A stretch of DNA of 64,000 nucleotides from JAGPUQ01 sp049325095 (lineage in GTDB: Bacteria > Pseudomonadota > Gammaproteobacteria > Pseudomonadales > Porticoccaceae), in contig JBMOPO010000026.1 of the NCBI GenBank assembly GCA_049325095.1, positions 1-64,000 on the forward strand. The letters run 5' to 3'. Below are positions 1-8,328 of the stretch, one piece after another; position 1 is the stretch's first letter, and every line of letters starts with the position of its first letter. The position numbers were made by a program, and so were the translations under genes. Below the pieces are notes generated by a model. The model ran no database searches. It saw nothing but the letters and a program-made list of their open reading frames with translations, and was not told the origin of the DNA.

Positions 1-2
1 GC

Positions 3-110
3 CGCGCTCGCGGCTTCACGCGCTTCGACACCATCCGCACCGTCATCTTCCTGATCGCCGGCAAACTCGACTTCGGCGCCGTCAACCCTCATGCCCAGCA
101 ACCCACTTGA
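3..110 (+). pseudogene. C-terminal tail of a transposase-like gene entering from the left edge
   Basis: An open frame runs in from the window edge and ends at a TGA at 108-110. It gives 35 visible residues that include FDTIRTVIFLIAGKLDF and finish NPHAQQPT. The look is that of the C-terminus of an insertion-sequence transposase, but I cannot name the family. No inverted-repeat end was recognised after the stop. The next gene starts only 31 bases later, so the element would end very close to, or overlap, the 5' region of the SYLF gene. Whether the part outside the window is intact is unknown. Confidence 0.45.
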
Positions 111-141
111 AATTCAACAGAGCCTCAATACAAGAGGCAAC

Positions 142-681
142 ATGATTGCGGCTCTGATCGCGTTGGCGTCGGTCGTTTCAATGGGTGTCGCGGGCCAGGC
201 GGGTGCGGCAACCGCCGAGGATCTGGACAAGGACTCCGCGCAGGCGCTCAAGACGCTTTATGAAACCAGCTCCGTCGCCGAGTCTCTTTCGCGTACGGCC
301 AAGGCCGTGCTCGTCTTCCCGAACATTGTCAAGGCCGGACTCGTATTCGGTGGCAGTTATGGTGAAGGCGTTCTGATGAAGGGGGGCAGAGTCGTGGATT
401 ACTACAATTCCGTCACCGGGTCCTGGGGTCTGCAGATCGGCGCACAGTCGTATGGCTACGCCGTGTTTCTGATGACGGACGATGCCGTGCGCTATGTCGA
501 GGAGACCAAGGGATGGGAAATCGGCGTAGGACCGACCGTCGTCGTGGTCGACGAGGGCGTGGCGAAGAATCTTTCGACTTCAACGGTGAAGGATGATGCT
601 TATGCATTCATCTTCAGCCAGCAGGGCTTGATGGCTGGCGTCAGCATCGAAGGCACGAAGATTTCCAGGATTAACCGATAA
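142..681 (+). CDS. SYLF-domain (YSC84-like) exported lipid-binding protein
   Basis: Encodes 179 residues from the ATG at 142, which has AAGAGG five to six bases upstream. An in-frame ATG at 91 would add 17 residues derived from the transposase-like end, and it lacks a comparable ribosome site. The first 25 residues (MIAALIALASVVSMGVAG...) form a signal peptide, so the protein should be periplasmic or envelope-bound. The rest matches the SYLF/YSC84 family: an N-terminal helix, then VLVFPNIVKAGLVFGGSYGE, a glycine-rich beta core, and a C-terminal FSQQGLMAGVSIEG. Family members bind phosphoinositides or other lipids; the bacterial role is poorly defined. The original 5' region may have been altered by the neighbouring element. 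The stop codon directly abuts a guaA remnant. Confidence 0.85.
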   Translation: MIAALIALASVVSMGVAGQAGAATAEDLDKDSAQALKTLYETSSVAESLSRTAKAVLVFPNIVKAGLVFGGSYGEGVLMKGGRVVDYYNSVTGSWGLQIGAQSYGYAVFLMTDDAVRYVEETKGWEIGVGPTVVVVDEGVAKNLSTSTVKDDAYAFIFSQQGLMAGVSIEGTKISRINR

Positions 682-1416
682 GTGTTCCATCCGGAAGTCA
701 CCCACACCGCCCAGGGCCGGCGCATCTACGCCCGCTTCGTGCACGAGATCTGCGGCTGCGCCAGCGCCTGGGCGCCCGGCAACATCATCGACGACGCCGT
801 CGCCCCGCGTGCGCCGGCAGATCGGTGACCGCAAGGTATTGCTGGGGCTGTCGGGGGGGGGGTCGATTCCTCCGTGGTCGCCGCGCTGCTGCACCGGGCC
901 ATCGGCGACCGGCTGACCTGCGTGTTCGTCGACAACGGCTTGCTGCGCCTGCACGAAGGCGACCAGGTGATGCAGGTGTTCGCGCGCAACCTCGGCGTCA
1001 AGGTGATCCGGGTCGATGCCGAGGCGCGTTTTCCGGATGCGCTGCGTGGCGTGGCCGACCCCGAGGCCAAGCGCAAGATCATCGGTGGGCTGTTCATCGA
1101 GGTGTTCGACGAGCAGGCCGCCCACATCGAGGGCGTCGACTTCCTCGCCCAGGGCACCATCTACCCGGACGTGATCGAGTCGGCCGGCAGCCAGACCGGC
1201 AAGGCGCAGGTCATCAAGAGCCACCACGACGTCGGCGGTCTGCCCGAGCACATGCAGCTCAAACTGGTCGAGACCGTCGATTTCATGACCGCCCGCTGGG
1301 CACAGCTCCCCTACGAACTACTGGACCTGTGCTCGCGGCGCATCATCAACGAAGTGCCCGGTCTGTCGCGCGCGGTCTACGACACCTCCGGCAAGCCGCC
1401 GGCGACCATCGAGTGG
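682..1416 (+). pseudogene. guaA: Decayed GMP synthase (guaA) remnant
   Basis: The translation follows GuaA from FHPEVTHTAQGRR (end of the glutaminase domain) through the ATP-pyrophosphatase domain to the canonical C-terminus SGKPPATIEW. It is not functional. One extra C near 805 shifts the frame and leads to a TGA at 826-828. The P-loop codons (normally SGGVDSS) contain a run of ten G at 853-862, two too many, which restores the frame. About 100 codons of the dimerisation domain are missing between LVE and TVDFMTARW, and the deletion joins at a GTCGAG that both sides share. The normal stop is lost. The first 200 or so codons are absent, replaced by the SYLF gene. GuaA is normally essential, so an intact copy probably lies elsewhere. 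Confidence 0.9.
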
Positions 1417-1485
1417 GGGTGGGGCGTTTTTAACACATTGATTATCAGAATAAAATGTGGCCGAACAGGGATCTTCGGGAGGCAG

Positions 1486-2386
1486 GTGGGAATCGTCGAG
1501 TTCGTCGCCGGCGCTTCGCCGACGGTCTTCCTGCTCCTGGCCGGGGTGCCGGCCGCCATGGTCGGTATCGGCGCGTTCGTCGCGCGCCGCACCCAGCGGC
1601 AGATGCGGGCGATCGAGTCGACGCCCGCGATCTCTCCGGCGGCGGCGCGACCCGGCTTGGCCAGGGTCGACGGCATCGCCGCCCCGGTCGCCGGCAAGCC
1701 GTTGACCGCACCCCCTCACGAGCTCGCCCTGCGTGTGGTACCGGATCCGCGTCGAGGAGTGGAAGCGATCCTCAATCGAGCACTCGGGCAGTTGGCATAA
1801 GCTCCGGGCCGAGGAGAGCGAAGCGCCGCTGCTGCTGCGGTTCGACGCCGCTGAGATCGCGGTCGATCCCTACGGCGCCGACGTCACGCCGAGCGACAAG
1901 AGCCTCTGGTACGGCCCGCGCGAAGTGCCCATCGACCGCAATCCGCCGCGCTTCAAGCCGTGGGAAAACCCCAAGGGAGAGGGCCTGCAGATCGAAGTCT
2001 CGGGCACCGGCGATCGGCGCTATCGGTTCAGCGAGGAGCGCATCTACGCGGGGGATCCGCTCTTCGTGCTGGGCGAGATCGTCGAGCGAGGGTCAGCTGA
2101 CGGCGATGACGACGAAGACGATGACGACTGGATCGACGAGAGTGGCGACGCGCCCGATTCGCCGACGGCGACCGCAGCCGTGCATGCGTCCGTGGCGGAC
2201 GTCACGAGCCGATTTCTGCTCAAACGCCCCGGCGATGGCGCCACGCCCTTTCTGATGTCCACCACCGAGCCGAGCAAGCACCTCGCGCTGCTGCGGGGAG
2301 GTATCGTTGGCGCGGTGCTCATCGCCGTTCTCGGGCTTGGCCTGCTGGTGCTCCTGATCGGATTCCGGATAGCGGCGAAAACCTGA
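1486..2386 (+). pseudogene. GIDE-domain (MUL1/MAPL-like) membrane protein, frameshifted
   Basis: Two overlapping frames together make one protein. The first part starts at GTG 1486 behind GGGAGG and gives an N-terminal membrane helix (TVFLLLAGVPAAMVGIGAF), then LARVDGIAAPVAGKPLTAP. The second frame continues LTSSPCVWYRIRVEEW, the typical GIDE core, then an acidic stretch (DDDEDDDDW) and a last membrane helix (GAVLIAVLGLGLLVLLIGF). The frames join if the C5 run at 1711-1715 is reduced to four, so one inserted C breaks the gene. GIDE domains occur in the mitochondrial E3 ligase MUL1 and in many bacterial membrane proteins without a RING finger; no RING is seen here. Function is unknown. A sequencing error in the homopolymer is possible. 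Confidence 0.75.
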
Positions 2387-2549
2387 CCGACGAGCGCCGA
2401 CCGTCGAGTGGGGGCGGGGCGCCGCGGCCATGGGCCGGCCGGCAAGGGGAGGTGCAAAGCGGTGGCTTTCGCCGCCAGCCGGGTCAGGGAGGGCGTGATT
2501 TCGCGGCGGCCGCGGAGCGATGGCCCGGCAGACACTCCGGACTTACCCG

Positions 2550-2579
2550 TTGAACGGCGCGGAAAAGGGTGCTTATACT
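2550..2579 (+). promoter_or_regulatory. Sigma70-like promoter TTGAAC-18-TATACT
   Basis: TTGAAC at 2550-2555 and TATACT at 2574-2579 are separated by 18 bases, matching four and five of six consensus positions. Transcription would start near 2586, at the left arm of an inverted repeat. No convincing gene follows for over 600 bases, so a small RNA or a long hppA leader are the simplest options. Confidence 0.45.
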
Positions 2580-2583
2580 CCGC

Positions 2584-2689
2584 GCACTTCGCAACCGGGT
2601 GGAGACGATCGGCGGTCGAATTCAGCGTGCCGATGCGAGATTGGCAGGGCCGAATTGAATTGAAGGATGTCGCCGACGCCGCGAAGTGC
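2584..2689 (+). ncRNA. Candidate structured transcript (inverted-repeat bounded)
   Basis: GCACTTCGC at 2584-2592 is the exact reverse complement of GCGAAGTGC at 2681-2689, so the two ends of a roughly 105-base segment could pair. The left arm sits where the promoter at 2550-2579 would start transcription. No T-run terminator follows closely. The only frame inside is 20 codons from ATG 2633. The call rests on position and pairing only. Confidence 0.2.
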
Positions 2690-3195
2690 CTGTAGGGCGA
2701 CTTCGTCACCAGGGATGATCACCGAGATGGCTTGGGCACCGCGCCCAGGCGTGGTCCGCTGCCGCTGATCCGGGGCGGAGGCCGGCCGGAGTATCTGGCT
2801 GGCGCTCGTGCAGGGGACGCCGGGAGAGCCGCCGGGCCGAAGAAGCAGGCGGCGTGCAGGCTTTGAAATAAATATTTGAAGTAACAGGGGGGCGTGGGGT
2901 GAGGGGTGAGGAGCGACGGGTGAGGCGGGGACTCGCATGAATTCCTGCCCCGCGCCGCGGGAATTCCTGAAGCTCGCGCGCGCAGGACACCTGTCGCAGG
3001 TTCGGGCCGACCCCGGCGGATTCCACAACGGCAATTCGGCCAAGCCGATCCTGGCCGAGGTACGGTGCCCGCACGGCCGGGAGGCGGTCGATCGGCCCAT
3101 CCGCGAGCTCGGGCCCGACCGGGTTTCCGGTTTCCTGCCGGGCTCTGGGTTCGAAGGCAGCCCCGCAACGGGGAGCAGGGCGTGATGATCTGGGA

Positions 3196-3221
3196 CGGTG
3201 GCGGGAGCTGCCGTTTTTTTT
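3196..3221 (+). terminator. Weak hairpin plus T8 ahead of hppA
   Basis: A six-pair stem (two of them G-T) at 3196-3213 is followed by eight T at 3214-3221, the layout of an intrinsic terminator. It lies only 24 bases before the hppA start, so it could end upstream transcription or act as an attenuator in the hppA leader. Confidence 0.35.
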
Positions 3222-3245
3222 GGGGTTGATTGAGGAGAAACGAAA

Positions 3246-5285
3246 ATGAACGAAGGCTTGCTGTTTGCCCTCGTGGCGGCGGGTTTGGCGCTGCTCTACG
3301 GGATCGTGTCGATCAAATGGATCCTGGGGCTTCCCACCGGCAACGACCGCATGCAGGAAATCGCGGCGGCCGTGCAGGAAGGCGCATCCGCCTACCTGAA
3401 CCGGCAGTACACCACCATCGGGGGCGTCGGCGCGGTTCTGCTGATCGTCATTTTCGCCGCGCTCGGCTGGCAGACCGCGGTCGGCTTCGCGCTGGGTGCC
3501 TTCCTCTCCGGCCTCACCGGCTACATCGGCATGAACGTCTCGGTGCGCGCCAACGTGCGCACTGCCGAGGCGGCCTCGCAGGGCCTCAATGCCGCGCTCA
3601 ACGTGGCCTTCAAGGGCGGCGCCATCACCGGCCTGCTGGTGGTCGGTCTGGGCCTGCTGGGGGTTGCCGGCTACTATGCCGTGCTCACCCTGGGGCTGGG
3701 CGCCAGCGCCGATGAAGGGACGCATGCCCTGGTGGGCCTCGCCTTCGGCGGTTCGCTGATCTCGATCTTCGCCCGGCTCGGCGGCGGCATCTTCACCAAG
3801 GGCGCCGACGTAGGCGCCGACCTGGTGGGCAAGGTCGAAGCCGGCATTCCCGAGGATGACCCGCGCAACCCGGCGGTGATCGCCGACAACGTGGGGGACA
3901 ACGTCGGCGACTGCGCGGGCATGGCCGCCGACCTGTTCGAAACCTACGCGGTGACCGTCATCGCCACCATGCTGCTGGGCGGCCTCATGATCGCCGGCTC
4001 CCCGCAGGCGGTGATCTATCCGCTGGTGCTGGGGGGCTTCTCCATCATCGCCTCCATCATCGGCACCTACTTCGTCAAGGCGCGCGAGGGCGGCAAGATC
4101 ATGAACGCGCTGTATCGCGGCCTGATCGTGTCGGGCGGGCTGGCGGCCGTCGCGTTCTACCCCCTCACCACCTGGATGCTGGGCGAGGGCGTGATGATCG
4201 GCGGCGAGCTGGTGACCTCGTTGAATCTGTATCTCGCCACCCTGATCGGCCTCGCGCTCACCGCCGCCATGGTGTGGATCACCGAGTACTACACCGCCAC
4301 CGAGTTCAGCCCGGTGCGCCACATCGCGCAGGCCTCCACCACCGGCCACGGCACCAACGTCATCGCCGGTCTCGGCGTGTCGATGAAAGCCACCGCCGCG
4401 CCGGTGCTCGTCGTCTGCGCCGCCATCTGGGGCGCCTACGCCCTGGCCGGCCTGTACGGCATCGCGATCGCCGCCACTTCGATGCTGTCGATGGCCGGCA
4501 TCATCGTCGCGCTAGACGCCTACGGCCCGATCACCGACAACGCCGGCGGCATCGCCGAAATGGCCGGTCTGGACGACAGCATCCGCAACATCACCGACCC
4601 GCTCGACGCCGTGGGCAACACCACCAAGGCCGTCACCAAGGGCTACGCCATCGGTTCGGCCGGTCTCGCCGCGCTGGTGCTGTTCGCCGACTACACCCAC
4701 GCGCTGGAAGCCGTGACCGGCAGCGTCACCCTGTTCGACCTGTCCGACCACATGGTCATCATCGGCCTGTTCATCGGCGGCATGGTGCCCTACCTGTTCG
4801 GCGCCATGGGCATGGAGGCGGTCGGCCGCGCCGCCGGCTCGGTGGTGATCGAGGTCCGCCGCCAGTTCAGGGAAATCCCCGGCATCATGGAAGGCACCGG
4901 CAAGCCGGAATACGGCACCTGCGTCGACATGCTGACCAAGGCCGCGATCAAGGAGATGATCTTGCCCTCGCTGCTGCCGGTGCTGGTTCCGCTGGTGGTC
5001 GGCGTGGTCCTCGGGCCCAAGGCCCTGGGCGGCGTGCTGCTCGGCACCATCGTCACCGGTATCTTCGTGGCGATTTCCATGACCACCGGCGGCGGCGCCT
5101 GGGACAATGCCAAGAAATACATCGAGGAAGGCAATTTCGGCGGCAAGGGCTCGGAAGCGCACAAGGCCGCCGTCACCGGCGACACCGTGGGCGATCCCTA
5201 CAAGGACACCGCCGGTCCGGCCGTGAACCCGCTGATCAAGATCATCAACATCGTTGCGCTGCTCATCGTCCCGCTGATCGTTTGA
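3246..5285 (+). CDS. hppA: Membrane-bound proton-translocating pyrophosphatase, K+-independent type
   Basis: A 679-residue integral membrane protein of about 16 helices that couples hydrolysis of pyrophosphate to ion pumping across the cytoplasmic membrane. The substrate-site motif DVGADLVGKVE lies at about residues 188-198, followed by the acidic DNVGDNVGDCAGMAADLFE at about 214-232. A second acidic cluster near the C-terminus includes TGDTVGDPYKDTAGPA. The motif GNTTKA near residue 461 carries Lys where K+-dependent enzymes have Ala, which marks the K+-independent H+-pumping subfamily. Length is normal. The ATG follows GAGGAGAAACGAAA, a good ribosome site. The gene stands alone; the enzyme would recycle pyrophosphate from biosynthesis and add to the proton gradient. 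Confidence 0.97.
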   Translation: MNEGLLFALVAAGLALLYGIVSIKWILGLPTGNDRMQEIAAAVQEGASAYLNRQYTTIGGVGAVLLIVIFAALGWQTAVGFALGAFLSGLTGYIGMNVSVRANVRTAEAASQGLNAALNVAFKGGAITGLLVVGLGLLGVAGYYAVLTLGLGASADEGTHALVGLAFGGSLISIFARLGGGIFTKGADVGADLVGKVEAGIPEDDPRNPAVIADNVGDNVGDCAGMAADLFETYAVTVIATMLLGGLMIAGSPQAVIYPLVLGGFSIIASIIGTYFVKAREGGKIMNALYRGLIVSGGLAAVAFYPLTTWMLGEGVMIGGELVTSLNLYLATLIGLALTAAMVWITEYYTATEFSPVRHIAQASTTGHGTNVIAGLGVSMKATAAPVLVVCAAIWGAYALAGLYGIAIAATSMLSMAGIIVALDAYGPITDNAGGIAEMAGLDDSIRNITDPLDAVGNTTKAVTKGYAIGSAGLAALVLFADYTHALEAVTGSVTLFDLSDHMVIIGLFIGGMVPYLFGAMGMEAVGRAAGSVVIEVRRQFREIPGIMEGTGKPEYGTCVDMLTKAAIKEMILPSLLPVLVPLVVGVVLGPKALGGVLLGTIVTGIFVAISMTTGGGAWDNAKKYIEEGNFGGKGSEAHKAAVTGDTVGDPYKDTAGPAVNPLIKIINIVALLIVPLIV

Positions 5286-5643
5286 GTCCGATACCCGGCC
5301 CGGCTGCGCGCTCGCGCCGGCCGGGCCGGATTGCGTCGGGTTTGCGCAGCCTCCGGCGCCGCAAACGAAAGCGATCCTCCACCCGGGACTGCACTATCGG
5401 GAACGGCCGGACCTGTCGGCGGGATGGATCGCGTGATCCGCGTCCCGGTCGGATCAACAGGGGCTCCGGGGGCGTCGGGCTGGTGCGGCTGGAGCCGTTC
5501 GACACCCTCGGCCGGCGCACCACGCGCGAGCGGTCGGGTCCGGTGTGCAATCCGCCGGGGCGCACTCGCAGCCTGACGTGAACCCGCCAGCCGTCCCGAT
5601 TCCCCAGTGGGCTCACCTCGTTGCGGCGGCCAAAGGCCCGCGT
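5286..5643. other. Gene-free stretch between hppA and the acyl-CoA dehydrogenases
   Basis: Apart from a GC-rich hairpin just after hppA at 5295-5329, I see nothing convincing. Short open frames across 5331-5580 have no recognisable domain or ribosome site. Confidence 0.5.
5295..5329 (+). terminator. GC-rich hairpin downstream of hppA
   Basis: CCGGCCCGGC at 5295-5304 pairs perfectly with GCCGGGCCGG at 5320-5329 around a 15-base loop. It sits ten bases after the hppA stop. There is no T-run, so if it ends transcription it is not a textbook intrinsic terminator. Confidence 0.35.
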
Positions 5644-5672
5644 TTCTCCGCCTCTGGCGGTCGGGCTAGAAT
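5644..5672 (+). promoter_or_regulatory. Promoter-like TTCTCC-17-TAGAAT right at a start codon
   Basis: TAGAAT at 5667-5672 matches five of six -10 positions and lies six bases before the ATG at 5679; the -35 match is weak. No Shine-Dalgarno sequence precedes this ATG. The expected start point falls on the ATG, consistent with a leaderless mRNA. Confidence 0.35.
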
Positions 5673-5678
5673 CCCGCC

Positions 5679-6869
5679 ATGAACAACGAAACCGAGCTCG
5701 AGCGATTCCGCGCCGGCGTCGCCGGCTGGCTGGCCGAAAACTACCCCCGGGAACTGCGCGAGGCCCAGCCAGGCAGCGAGTCCGCGGGCCGGCCGCACGA
5801 CGACTTCCGGGCGGCGGAGCAACGCTGGCATCGCCTCCGCGCAGAGCGCGGGTGGCTAGCGCCCACCTGGCCGCGGGAGTACGGCGGCGCCGGGTTGGAC
5901 AGGGATCAGGCGCGCGTGCTGGCGCAGGAGCTGCGCCGGGTCGGTGCGCGGCCGCCACCGATCAGTGCTGGGCTGTCGCTGCTCGGCCCGGTACTGCTCC
6001 AGCGCGGCACGCCGCAGCAGAAGCTGCGGCATCTGCCCGGCATCGCCCGCGACCAGGTGATTTGGTGCCAGGGTTACAGCGAGCCGGGCGCGGGTTCGGA
6101 TCTCGCAAGCCTGACCACCCGCGCGGTGCCCGACGGTGAGCATTTCGTGGTCGATGGGCAGAAAATCTGGACATCTCATGCCGACAAGGCCGACTGGATG
6201 TTCTGTCTGGTACGGACCGACCCCGACGCGCCCCGGCATGAGGGCATCAGTTTTCTGCTGATCGACATGCGGACGCCGGGGATTTCGGTGCAGCCGATAC
6301 GCCTGATCAGCGGCCCGTCGGCGTTCTGCCAGACGTTTTTCGATCAGGTGCGGGTGCCGAAGGAGAATCTGCTCGGCCGCCTCGGCGAAGGCTGGACCAT
6401 CGCCAAACAACTGTTGCAGTACGAGCGCCAGGCGCTGGGCTCCATCGGGCGCGGCGATCTAGGGCGCGCCCAGTCCCTGCCGGAGCTGGCCAGGCAGCAG
6501 CTCGGCAGTGACAACGGCCGCATTGGCGATACGGTCCTGCGCGATCAGGTCGCCCAGTGCGAGCTGGACAGTCTGGCGCTGCGGCTGACCATGAACCGCA
6601 GCGCCGACGAAGCCGGCGCCGGCCGCGGCAACGATCACATCGCCTCCATGCTGAAGCTGTACGGCAGCGCGCTCACCAACCGCCGGCACGAGCTGATGAT
6701 GACCTTGCTCGGTGCGGAGGGCCTGGGCTGGGAGGGCCCGGGTTTCAGCGCCGCGGCATTGCGCATCACCCGCCAGTGGCTGCGCGCCAAGGGCAATACC
6801 ATCGAAGGCGGCACCAATGAAATCCAGCGCAACCTGATCGCCAAGCGCATCCTGGGGCTGCCGGAATGA
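5679..6869 (+). CDS. Acyl-CoA dehydrogenase, probable catalytic subunit
   Basis: A 396-residue flavoprotein of the acyl-CoA dehydrogenase superfamily, which forms an alpha-beta double bond in acyl-CoA thioesters and passes electrons to ETF. Visible features are the N-terminal helical domain, the FAD-contact stretch WCQGYSEPGAGSDLASL near residue 128, QKIWTSHA, and the C-terminal IEGGTNEIQRNLIAKRILGL near residue 375. The C-terminal position that holds Glu in MCAD is Gly here. A Glu at about 249 (QYERQALGS) sits where isovaleryl-CoA dehydrogenase keeps its catalytic base. The next gene overlaps at ATGA and encodes a second dehydrogenase, so a heteromeric enzyme is likely. Such pairs often act on bulky side chains of steroids or bile acids; the substrate here is not determined. 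Confidence 0.92.
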   Translation: MNNETELERFRAGVAGWLAENYPRELREAQPGSESAGRPHDDFRAAEQRWHRLRAERGWLAPTWPREYGGAGLDRDQARVLAQELRRVGARPPPISAGLSLLGPVLLQRGTPQQKLRHLPGIARDQVIWCQGYSEPGAGSDLASLTTRAVPDGEHFVVDGQKIWTSHADKADWMFCLVRTDPDAPRHEGISFLLIDMRTPGISVQPIRLISGPSAFCQTFFDQVRVPKENLLGRLGEGWTIAKQLLQYERQALGSIGRGDLGRAQSLPELARQQLGSDNGRIGDTVLRDQVAQCELDSLALRLTMNRSADEAGAGRGNDHIASMLKLYGSALTNRRHELMMTLLGAEGLGWEGPGFSAAALRITRQWLRAKGNTIEGGTNEIQRNLIAKRILGLPE

Positions 6870-8026
6870 CTGCCGCGACGCGCGTGGCGGCGCTGGTGCT
6901 CAGCGAGGAGCAGGAATTGCTGCGCCGCTCGGCACGGGAATTCGCGGCCGCGCGCTTCGACATCGCGCAACTGCGCGCCTACCGCGACGCGGGCGAGCCG
7001 CTCGGCTACTCGCGCACGCTGTGGCGGCAGATGGCCGAACTGGGCTGGACCGGCATCCTGTTTCCGGAAGCCTGCGGCGGTCTGGGTCTCGGCTATGCCG
7101 AGCTCGGTGTGGTGCTCGAAGAACTGGGGCGCCGGCTGTTGCCGCAACCGTTTCTGTCGACCGTGCTGCTCGCCGGAAACGCCATTCTGCGCGGCGGCAG
7201 TGAAGAACAGAAGCAGGCGCTGCTGCCTGGTATCTGCGCGGGCGAGCTGGTGCTGGCATTCGCCTTTCAGGAGCAGGGCCGCTTCGCGCCCTGGCAGGTG
7301 GCGATGCGCGCCACCCCGGTTGCCGGCGGCTACCGGCTCGAGGGCGAGAAGTGCTTTGTGCTCGACGGCCATGGCGCCGATCGACTGCTGGTGCTGGCGC
7401 GCACTGCCGGGATGTCGGGCGAGCGCGCCGGACTGACGCTGTTTCTGCTCGATCCGCACGCCCCGGGCATCGAAGTCGTCCGCACCCAACTGCTCGATGT
7501 CCGCAACGCCGCGCGCATTCGTTTCACCAATGTCGAGGTCGCGGCGCACCAGTTGGTGGGCGAAGTCGATCAGGCCGCCGCAATTCTCGATCCGGTGTTC
7601 GACGGCGCCGCGGCGGGGCTCAGCGCCGAATTGCTCGGCGTGCTGTCGGAGGCGTTCGAGCGCACGCTGGCGTACCTGAAAATCCGCCGCCAGTTCGGCG
7701 TGCCCATCGGCTCCTTTCAGGCGTTGCAACATCGGGCGGCGGATATGTTTTGCGAGCGCGAACTGGCGGCGTCGGTGACCCTGGCGGCGCTGCGCGCACT
7801 CGATGCAGGCCGCCCCGATGCCCCGGCGCTGGCGAGTGCGGCCAAGGCCCGCGCCGCGGACGCCGCCAACCTGATCGGCCGCGAATCCATTCAGATGTTC
7901 GGCGGTATCGGCATGACCGACGAGGAGGAGATCGGGCTGTTCATGAAGCGCGCCCGGGCCGCCGAAATAACCCTCGGTGACAGTGTCTATCACCGCGACC
8001 GCTTCGCGACTCTGAACGGCTTCTGA
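6866..8026 (+). CDS. Acyl-CoA dehydrogenase, probable non-catalytic partner subunit
   Basis: A 386-residue acyl-CoA dehydrogenase-family protein whose ATG overlaps the stop of the preceding dehydrogenase (ATGA), implying coupled translation. It keeps the fold: an N-terminal helical domain with GWTGILFPEACGGLGLGY, a beta domain with YRLEGEKCFVLDG, and the C-terminal RRQFGVPIGSFQALQHRAAD followed by QMFGGIGMT. It lacks a Glu at both usual catalytic-base positions: helix G reads GAAAGLSAELLG, and the C-terminus has no EGT-type motif. In heterotetrameric dehydrogenases of steroid degraders one subunit is likewise inactive in catalysis but needed for FAD binding and assembly. I infer the same here. 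No other pathway gene is adjacent. Confidence 0.9.
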   Translation: MTAATRVAALVLSEEQELLRRSAREFAAARFDIAQLRAYRDAGEPLGYSRTLWRQMAELGWTGILFPEACGGLGLGYAELGVVLEELGRRLLPQPFLSTVLLAGNAILRGGSEEQKQALLPGICAGELVLAFAFQEQGRFAPWQVAMRATPVAGGYRLEGEKCFVLDGHGADRLLVLARTAGMSGERAGLTLFLLDPHAPGIEVVRTQLLDVRNAARIRFTNVEVAAHQLVGEVDQAAAILDPVFDGAAAGLSAELLGVLSEAFERTLAYLKIRRQFGVPIGSFQALQHRAADMFCERELAASVTLAALRALDAGRPDAPALASAAKARAADAANLIGRESIQMFGGIGMTDEEEIGLFMKRARAAEITLGDSVYHRDRFATLNGF

Positions 8027-8328
8027 TCCCGCCGGCGCGCCTGCCGTCCACGGCCTGCCGGAAGGCGCCATTGGGCGTTGCCTCCTTTGATGGGCTTTGC
8101 CGTCGCCTTTGAATTCCAGGTGGGTGGTGCAACAGTGTCGAAGGCATCGATGGCCGCGGGAAGAGCCAGGCTCGCCCCCGGTCAATGACCCGGAAATCGG
8201 CGCCCGCCTCGCGGACCCCACCGGCAGTGTTTGCCGGGATGTTCGCCCCGGCCGGGAGCTTTGGCGGACGACCCCAGGCGCAGCGGAATGCTCCGGCGCG
8301 TTGCAGCGGCGGGGTGCGGGTGGGTCCG
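8027..8328. other. Intergenic stretch, no gene recognised
   Basis: About 300 bases lie between the converging dehydrogenase and NlpC/P60 genes. A small hairpin (CCGGCA, five-base loop, TGCCGG) lies near 8219-8235 without a T-run. The frames that cross it lack any domain. Confidence 0.5.

Larger units (their letters stand above)
2387..3195. other. Long stretch without a convincing gene
   Basis: About 810 bases separate the GIDE gene from the pyrophosphatase. Short open frames on both strands have no recognisable domain. The only clear signals are a sigma70-like promoter at 2550-2579 and an inverted repeat at 2584-2689 just downstream of it. An AT-rich patch near 2865-2882 is unassigned. The sequence around 2939-3185 is open but looks non-coding. 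Confidence 0.5.

Noticed and set aside
3148..3162. GGGTTCGAAGG-like tRNA T-loop
   Set aside because: No acceptor or anticodon arm can be built around it.
2939..3185. An 82-codon frame before hppA
   Set aside because: It has no ribosome site, no recognisable domain and atypical composition.
5331..5581. Frames after hppA
   Set aside because: Composition is dominated by Gly, Ala, Arg and Pro and there is no start with a ribosome site.
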